Source: Anaerolineales bacterium (lineage in GTDB: Bacteria; Chloroflexota; Anaerolineae; Anaerolineales; Villigracilaceae). From it: DNA of 10,811 bases. Both the position numbers and the translations under genes were made by a program. Position 1 is the first letter of the stretch. Every line of letters starts with the position of its first letter. Location: positions 1 through 10,811 of the forward strand of contig JAICQC010000130.1 of NCBI GenBank assembly GCA_025938055.1, in the 5' to 3' direction. Under the pieces are notes generated by a model. That model saw nothing but the letters and a program-made list of their open reading frames with translations. It was not told the DNA's origin and did no database searches. Shown one piece after another: positions 7,075-10,811 of this stretch.

Positions 7075-8308
7075 GCTGCACCTCCTCCGTTGCCTTGTTT
7101 TCCATTCCCATCACGTCCGAGGAAAAGAAGCCGAAAATTCCCATGAGGGTACAGGAAATTCCCGCGACCAGAAACCAGAGCTGAATTCCGAACGCATCGG
7201 CAAAGGGACCGGCAATCATCAGGGCAATCGGGGAGACGAGCATCGCCGCGCTGAGGATGAAGGCAAAGACCCTGCCCTGCATTTCAGGCACGATGGCAGC
7301 CTGTAACGTTGCTCCGAAGGAGCCGTTGATGATCGGCAGGAGCAGTCCGACTGCTGAATTTGCCAGCAGCCCCACCCAGAACAGATCCGCCGGGACAATG
7401 CCAACAACGACCGTGCTCAAGCCCGAGAGGATCAACCCGACTTGAGCAGTGACGATCTTCCTTTTGAAGCCACCCCACACACCGAGGACGAGCCCGCCGA
7501 GAACCGTACCGGCGGCGAAAGAGGACAACCACCAGCCCAACTGCGCTGCCCCACCGTGAAAATGATTGGTGATCAGCAGCGGAGTCAGCGGCTCGGTGGC
7601 GCTGAAAAAGAAATTGATCACCATCACCAGACCCAGCAAAATGACCAGGCCGCGCCAGGTGATGATATAGCGGAACCCGGCAGCAAAGTCATGCCAGAAC
7701 GTGGAGGGCGCTGCCAATCCACGCGCAGGCTGGGGAATCTGAATGAACAACAGGATCAGCACGGCAAGCAATGCCGTGCCTACATCGATGCCAAGGATTC
7801 CCTGCATGGGCATAACGGAAAGAAAATACGCCCCCAGCGGCGCGGAGATGATATTCAGCCCGCCGTACAAAGCCTGATTAAATCCCTGGACGCGTGCCAG
7901 TTGCTCCTTTGGGACGAGCAGCACCACCGAGGCGCCGAATGCAGATTGATGAAAGCCTCCGGCAACCGCGCGAATGAACAGAGCAACGTAGATGTGCCAG
8001 ACCTGGATCGAACCGGAGGTAAACAGAAGCGCAAGGATAAGTGTTGCAACAGCCACGGTCGAATCCGCGGCGATGAGGATCAGGCGGCGGTTGCCGCGAT
8101 CCACCCAGGTGCCGATGAACGGCGAGAGCAGGACCTGCGGCAGCAATCCCATCATCGAGGCAATGGCAAGGGTGGTAGCGGAGTTTGTGGCTTGCGTAAG
8201 GTACCAGATGATGGCAAATTGTACGAGCTGACTGCCAAGTAGTGAGAGCGCCTGCCCGATCCACAGCGTAAAAAAACGGACTGCCCAATTCTCATTTAAA
8301 GTTTGCAT
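7052..8308 (-). CDS. MFS efflux transporter, macrolide-efflux (Mef/EntS)-like
   Basis: This is a 418-residue major facilitator with about 12 hydrophobic segments along its whole length. The N-terminal segment WAVRFFTLWIGQALSLLGSQ (8-27), the loop 2-3 motif GTWVDRGNRR (66-75, MFS motif A) and the stretch FIRAVAGGFHQSAF..VVLLVPKEQLARVQGFNQ (111-145) are typical of the MFS_3 group, which holds macrolide exporters such as MefA and the enterobactin exporter EntS. It probably exports a small molecule by proton antiport. The substrate is not predictable and many environmental homologues are not resistance genes. The ATG is 16 bases after the kelch stop; the nearest purine-rich stretch (AAAGG, about 13 bases upstream) is a weak ribosome site. 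The 3' end overlaps the TPR gene by 23 bases. Confidence 0.9.
   Translation of the reverse strand: MQTLNENWAVRFFTLWIGQALSLLGSQLVQFAIIWYLTQATNSATTLAIASMMGLLPQVLLSPFIGTWVDRGNRRLILIAADSTVAVATLILALLFTSGSIQVWHIYVALFIRAVAGGFHQSAFGASVVLLVPKEQLARVQGFNQALYGGLNIISAPLGAYFLSVMPMQGILGIDVGTALLAVLILLFIQIPQPARGLAAPSTFWHDFAAGFRYIITWRGLVILLGLVMVINFFFSATEPLTPLLITNHFHGGAAQLGWWLSSFAAGTVLGGLVLGVWGGFKRKIVTAQVGLILSGLSTVVVGIVPADLFWVGLLANSAVGLLLPIINGSFGATLQAAIVPEMQGRVFAFILSAAMLVSPIALMIAGPFADAFGIQLWFLVAGISCTLMGIFGFFSSDVMGMENKATEEVQHVVPESS
7080..7088 (-). promoter_or_regulatory. Strong Shine-Dalgarno for the TPR gene, inside the MFS gene
   Basis: The minus strand reads GGAGGAGGT, containing the full AGGAGGT complement to the 16S rRNA 3' end, five bases upstream of the TPR ATG. 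It lies within the C-terminal codons of the MFS transporter, in a different reading frame. It decides the TPR start codon. Confidence 0.8.
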
Positions 8309-8324
8309 AGTCGAATGGATGCCT

Positions 8325-9419
8325 TTACTGGCAATTGCTTACACATGTCCATGTGGTACGGTCCCATTCCCAGGTGTCATCGAGGGCTTTCCCGCCAGGA
8401 CGGTCGACGCCGCCGAATAAGACAAATCTGTCACGAGTCGGATCATAAGTGACATTGTTCCCGCTCCGGACCGGTGTATTCGATGTGGGGATCTCGTTCC
8501 ATTGTATGCCATCCCACGCCCAAACGTCGCCGAGGAAGGTATCACTGCCGCTGCCAATCAGGAGGACGGTTTCAGTCACAGGGTCATACACGAAGCCAGC
8601 ATGAGTACGGTGACCGGGAGTCGGTCCATCAACGAGGATCTCGCGCCAGGAGCTTCCATTCCACGCCCAGAGGTCGTCGTAATCAATTGCGTCTCCGCTG
8701 GGATCTGCAAAATGCCCGCTATACAGCAATACCTCCTGTCGGACAGAATCATAAACCATGCCTCCCGGAAAACGGGGTGCGGGTCCTGACTCGCTGGCAA
8801 TCGTCCAGCTCTGACCATTCCACTCCCATGTATCTCCATGAATTTGCATACTGGAATCAGAGCCGCCAAAGAGAATCGTTTTTTCGCGGGCGGCATCATA
8901 CGCCATCAATGCACCTTCGCGCCCGCCGGGACCAGTGGCTGTAAATCGCGTCCACGTCTGCCCATCCCATTCCCAGGTCTCGTCGAAGTTTGTTCCGTTT
9001 TGAAGTCCACCATGAATGACGAGTACATCCCGCACAGGGTCATAAGCAACAGCGGGCCAGTTACGCCAGGTGGGCGCATCCGAGTCGCCGCGTAGCAGCG
9101 ACCACTGAATGCCGTCCCAACCCCAAAGCTCCAGCGGATCATCCGCGGGCTTGCCTCGTTCAGGACCGCCGTTCACCAGGATCACCTGTTCGAGTTCATC
9201 GTGATAGAAGACAAAGGTCCATTGACCCGCTTCGAGAGCAGGATTGTTCATCGCGGTGGGAGGAACAGGAGTCGGCTGCGCGAGAACTGTTACCGTCGCC
9301 GGGATGGAAGTCGGTGATGCAGATGGCGGAGAGGTACAACCGATCACCGTAAACATCATTCCAAAGAGGAAAATATAGTTAGCGTAGTGCATAGGCAGTA
9401 CCCGGAAATGAAACAACAT
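8325..9419 (-). CDS. Kelch-type beta-propeller lipoprotein
   Basis: This is a predicted lipoprotein of 364 residues. A hydrophobic signal segment (11-27) ends in lipobox VIGC with the lipidated Cys at 28, followed by a Pro/Ser/Thr-rich linker to about 60. Six kelch-like repeats of about 50 residues follow. Each has a VYDPVR-like strand, an hhxxGG turn and a W-x-W-[DN]-x-x-x-W motif, at 99, 149, 198, 251, 300 and 350. Six repeats match a closed six-bladed propeller. Cys359 and Cys363 at the end could form a disulfide. Such domains usually bind proteins or glycans; no enzyme residues are evident. The 5' end overlaps the PQQ-propeller gene by 41 bases. The ATG at 9419 has AGGAGA about 11 bases upstream; an in-frame ATG at 9392 gives a shorter signal peptide but lacks a ribosome site, so the start is uncertain. 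Confidence 0.85.
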   Translation of the reverse strand: MLFHFRVLPMHYANYIFLFGMMFTVIGCTSPPSASPTSIPATVTVLAQPTPVPPTAMNNPALEAGQWTFVFYHDELEQVILVNGGPERGKPADDPLELWGWDGIQWSLLRGDSDAPTWRNWPAVAYDPVRDVLVIHGGLQNGTNFDETWEWDGQTWTRFTATGPGGREGALMAYDAAREKTILFGGSDSSMQIHGDTWEWNGQSWTIASESGPAPRFPGGMVYDSVRQEVLLYSGHFADPSGDAIDYDDLWAWNGSSWREILVDGPTPGHRTHAGFVYDPVTETVLLIGSGSDTFLGDVWAWDGIQWNEIPTSNTPVRSGNNVTYDPTRDRFVLFGGVDRPGGKALDDTWEWDRTTWTCVSNCQ

Positions 9420-10536
9420 AGAGAGTCGCGTCTCCTATTGCAGGCGCCGTGAGCAAGCGTCCATCCGCCTCGAAGCGCCACAGCTCCTCACCCGTCTCCG
9501 CATCGATAGCATACAGCGGGCGCGGACCGTCGCGGTTGTCGTGATTCCCAACCGCGAGATAAACGACATCACCGACCAGGACAGGATCGGTGGTTACCCA
9601 ATCTTCAGTCTCGAAGGTCCAGCGCAGTTCACCCGTTTGCGAGTCGAGGGCAAATAACGTGTTGAGACGATTCCCAAAGAAGACCATGCCGCCGCCAACA
9701 GCCGGAGCCGGCCAGCCATCATCACGCGCGTCGAACGACCACAGCACATCGCCTGTTTTAGAGTCAAGCGCGTAGAAGGAATTGTCATCATTTCCAGCGT
9801 ACACGACTCCATCACGTACCGCATGTGGACCCCAGAATTCACCGACGGATTTTTGCCAGATAACCTCACCGGTTTCAGCATTGAGCGCATATAAGTTTGC
9901 GCCGCCGCTGACGAAGACGACACCATCTTCCCATGCAGGTGGAGATACGATCCAGCCATCGGTCTCGAACTGCCAGCGGATTTCCTGTGTACCAGTATCA
10001 ATCGCGTACAACGTCCCTGCCTGGCTTCCTACAAAGACGGTTTCCTCAACAACCAGAGGCGCTGTCCAGATGCCTGCATCCAGCGAGAGCGACCACACTT
10101 CATCTCCCGTTTCAATATCCAGTGCATATAGATTCCCGTTCTCATTGCCAATGTAAATAACATCTTCCACAATGGCGGGAGAGGAAAACAGATCGCCCGA
10201 GGCTCTGAACGCCCATTTTTCCTCCCCACTTCCTGCATCCAGCGCTACGAAACGCGCTTGCACAGTAGGAACAAGCAGAGTGTTCCCGACCAACACCGGC
10301 GCGCCATGGACAGATCGACCTACCGAATGCTGCCAGAGTACATCCACTGGTGCTTCGACTACAGGCATATCGAAATTGCCTGTGCGACCCCGGTCGCCAC
10401 GATAGAGAAATGAATTCTCCACTGGGAGCAATGGCGCAGAGCTTATCTCTGTCGCTACGGCGGTAGGGCTTACCGCAACTTCCTGACTACACGCAGGCAA
10501 GAGGATGGAGATGAGCAACGGCAGAATCCATTTCAT
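9379..10536 (-). CDS. PQQ-like (BamB-fold) beta-propeller lipoprotein
   Basis: This is a predicted lipoprotein of 385 residues from the ATG at 10536. The short signal MKWILPLLISILLPAC places the lipidated Cys at 16, followed by a low-complexity linker. A YRGDRGRTG motif then opens the propeller, as in many PQQ-repeat lipoproteins. Seven full repeats of the form LYALDxxTGxxxWxF are visible; counted from the TTG at 10542 they start near residues 98, 138, 178, 217, 256, 296 and 343. The final LR-ended strand GTAYALR, paired with the N-terminal DVLWQHS, can complete an eighth blade. PQQ-like repeats need not bind PQQ, and no dehydrogenase catalytic residues or heme motif are seen, so a binding or scaffold role is more likely than an enzyme. 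The TTG two codons upstream is also in frame; the ATG is preferred. It begins two bases after the PepF-like stop, so the genes are coupled. Confidence 0.88.
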   Translation of the reverse strand: MKWILPLLISILLPACSQEVAVSPTAVATEISSAPLLPVENSFLYRGDRGRTGNFDMPVVEAPVDVLWQHSVGRSVHGAPVLVGNTLLVPTVQARFVALDAGSGEEKWAFRASGDLFSSPAIVEDVIYIGNENGNLYALDIETGDEVWSLSLDAGIWTAPLVVEETVFVGSQAGTLYAIDTGTQEIRWQFETDGWIVSPPAWEDGVVFVSGGANLYALNAETGEVIWQKSVGEFWGPHAVRDGVVYAGNDDNSFYALDSKTGDVLWSFDARDDGWPAPAVGGGMVFFGNRLNTLFALDSQTGELRWTFETEDWVTTDPVLVGDVVYLAVGNHDNRDGPRPLYAIDAETGEELWRFEADGRLLTAPAIGDATLYVVSFPGTAYALR

Positions 10537-10538
10537 GT

Positions 10539-10811
10539 TCAACTACTGTCCGTTGTCGTCAATTCCTCTAAGCGATCGACCATTTGCGCCAGTACCTCAA
10601 AGGTCTCCTCCACCGGCTGCGGCGTGGACATATCCACGCCCGCCAACTTGAGCGCCTCGAGCGGATAGACCGAACTCCCTGCACTGAGAAAACGCAGATA
10701 GTTCTCCGCTGCATTGGACGCGCCAGAGAGCACACGCCGCGACAAGGCATGCGCGCCCGAGATGCCCGTGGAATACTGATAAACGTAATAATCCTGATAC
10801 AGGTGACCGAA
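10539..10811 (-). CDS. pepF: Oligoendopeptidase F-like M3 metallopeptidase, C-terminal part
   Basis: Only the last 90 residues are inside the window; the gene continues past the right edge, so the zinc-binding HExxH motif is not visible. The visible part opens [22 protein letters not shown], which matches the conserved tyrosine-rich YVYQYxTGxSxA segment near the active site of PepF-type M3B peptidases. It ends with the typical family terminus: [24 protein letters not shown], then the [22 protein letters not shown] helix. PepF is a cytoplasmic zinc endopeptidase that cuts short peptides. Its TGA is followed almost directly by the PQQ-propeller lipoprotein gene. An ATG in another frame at 10750 and a TTG at 10745 are not real starts, because the conserved reading frame is open to the window edge. 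Confidence 0.88.
   Translation of the reverse strand, partial: FGHLYQDYYVYQYSTGISGAHALSRRVLSGASNAAENYLRFLSAGSSVYPLEALKLAGVDMSTPQPVEETFEVLAQMVDRLEELTTTDSS

Noticed and set aside
7442..8242. 266-codon open frame on the plus strand across the MFS gene
   Set aside because: Its hydrophilic, low-complexity translation mirrors the membrane-helix codons of the real gene. There is no recognisable motif.
9379..10536. Annotation as PQQ-dependent dehydrogenase or as BamB
   Set aside because: It is too short, with no catalytic or heme motifs for a dehydrogenase. BamB would require an outer-membrane assembly context that is not visible here; only the fold is claimed.

Overview
The window is a gene-dense stretch of a bacterial chromosome with moderately high GC. 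Nine genes all read on the minus strand. Several overlap or are nearly contiguous, and the longest non-coding gap is about 120 bases. There is no RNA gene, insertion sequence, phage gene or CRISPR array. The short lipoprotein signals followed by Pro/Thr/Ser-rich linkers, the beta-propeller lipoproteins, the NatAB-type exporter, the TAP-like hydrolase lipoprotein and the PepF peptidase together suggest a Chloroflexota bacterium, perhaps Anaerolineae. That placement is inferred from gene style only; no marker gene is present.

In transcription order (right to left) the first block is: the C-terminal 90 residues of an oligoendopeptidase F-like M3 peptidase cut by the window edge; a PQQ-type eight-bladed beta-propeller lipoprotein; a kelch-type six-bladed beta-propeller lipoprotein; a Mef-like MFS efflux transporter; and a TPR-repeat protein. 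Adjacent genes overlap or lie within about 16 bases, so they probably form one operon with translational coupling. After the TPR gene comes a 119-base gap (6086-6204) holding an 18-base near-perfect inverted repeat. It is the only sizeable non-coding stretch and the best place for a second promoter.

The second block is: a TAP-like alpha/beta-hydrolase lipoprotein, an ABC ATPase (NatA-like), an ABC-2 permease (NatB-like, start codon overlapping the natA stop), and an 892-residue PEP-synthase-like dikinase. The dikinase has the ATP-grasp and phosphohistidine domains but not the PEP/pyruvate TIM barrel. This is the layout of rifampin phosphotransferase and related uncharacterised enzymes.

Themes are export (one ABC exporter, one MFS exporter), cell-surface proteins (three predicted lipoproteins) and peptide hydrolysis (PepF, TAP-like hydrolase). 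A joint role in antibiotic or small-molecule detoxification is possible, because an Rph-like enzyme and a Mef-like pump lie 4.4 kb apart, but this is a hypothesis. I see no convincing evidence of a wholly new defence or mobile system.
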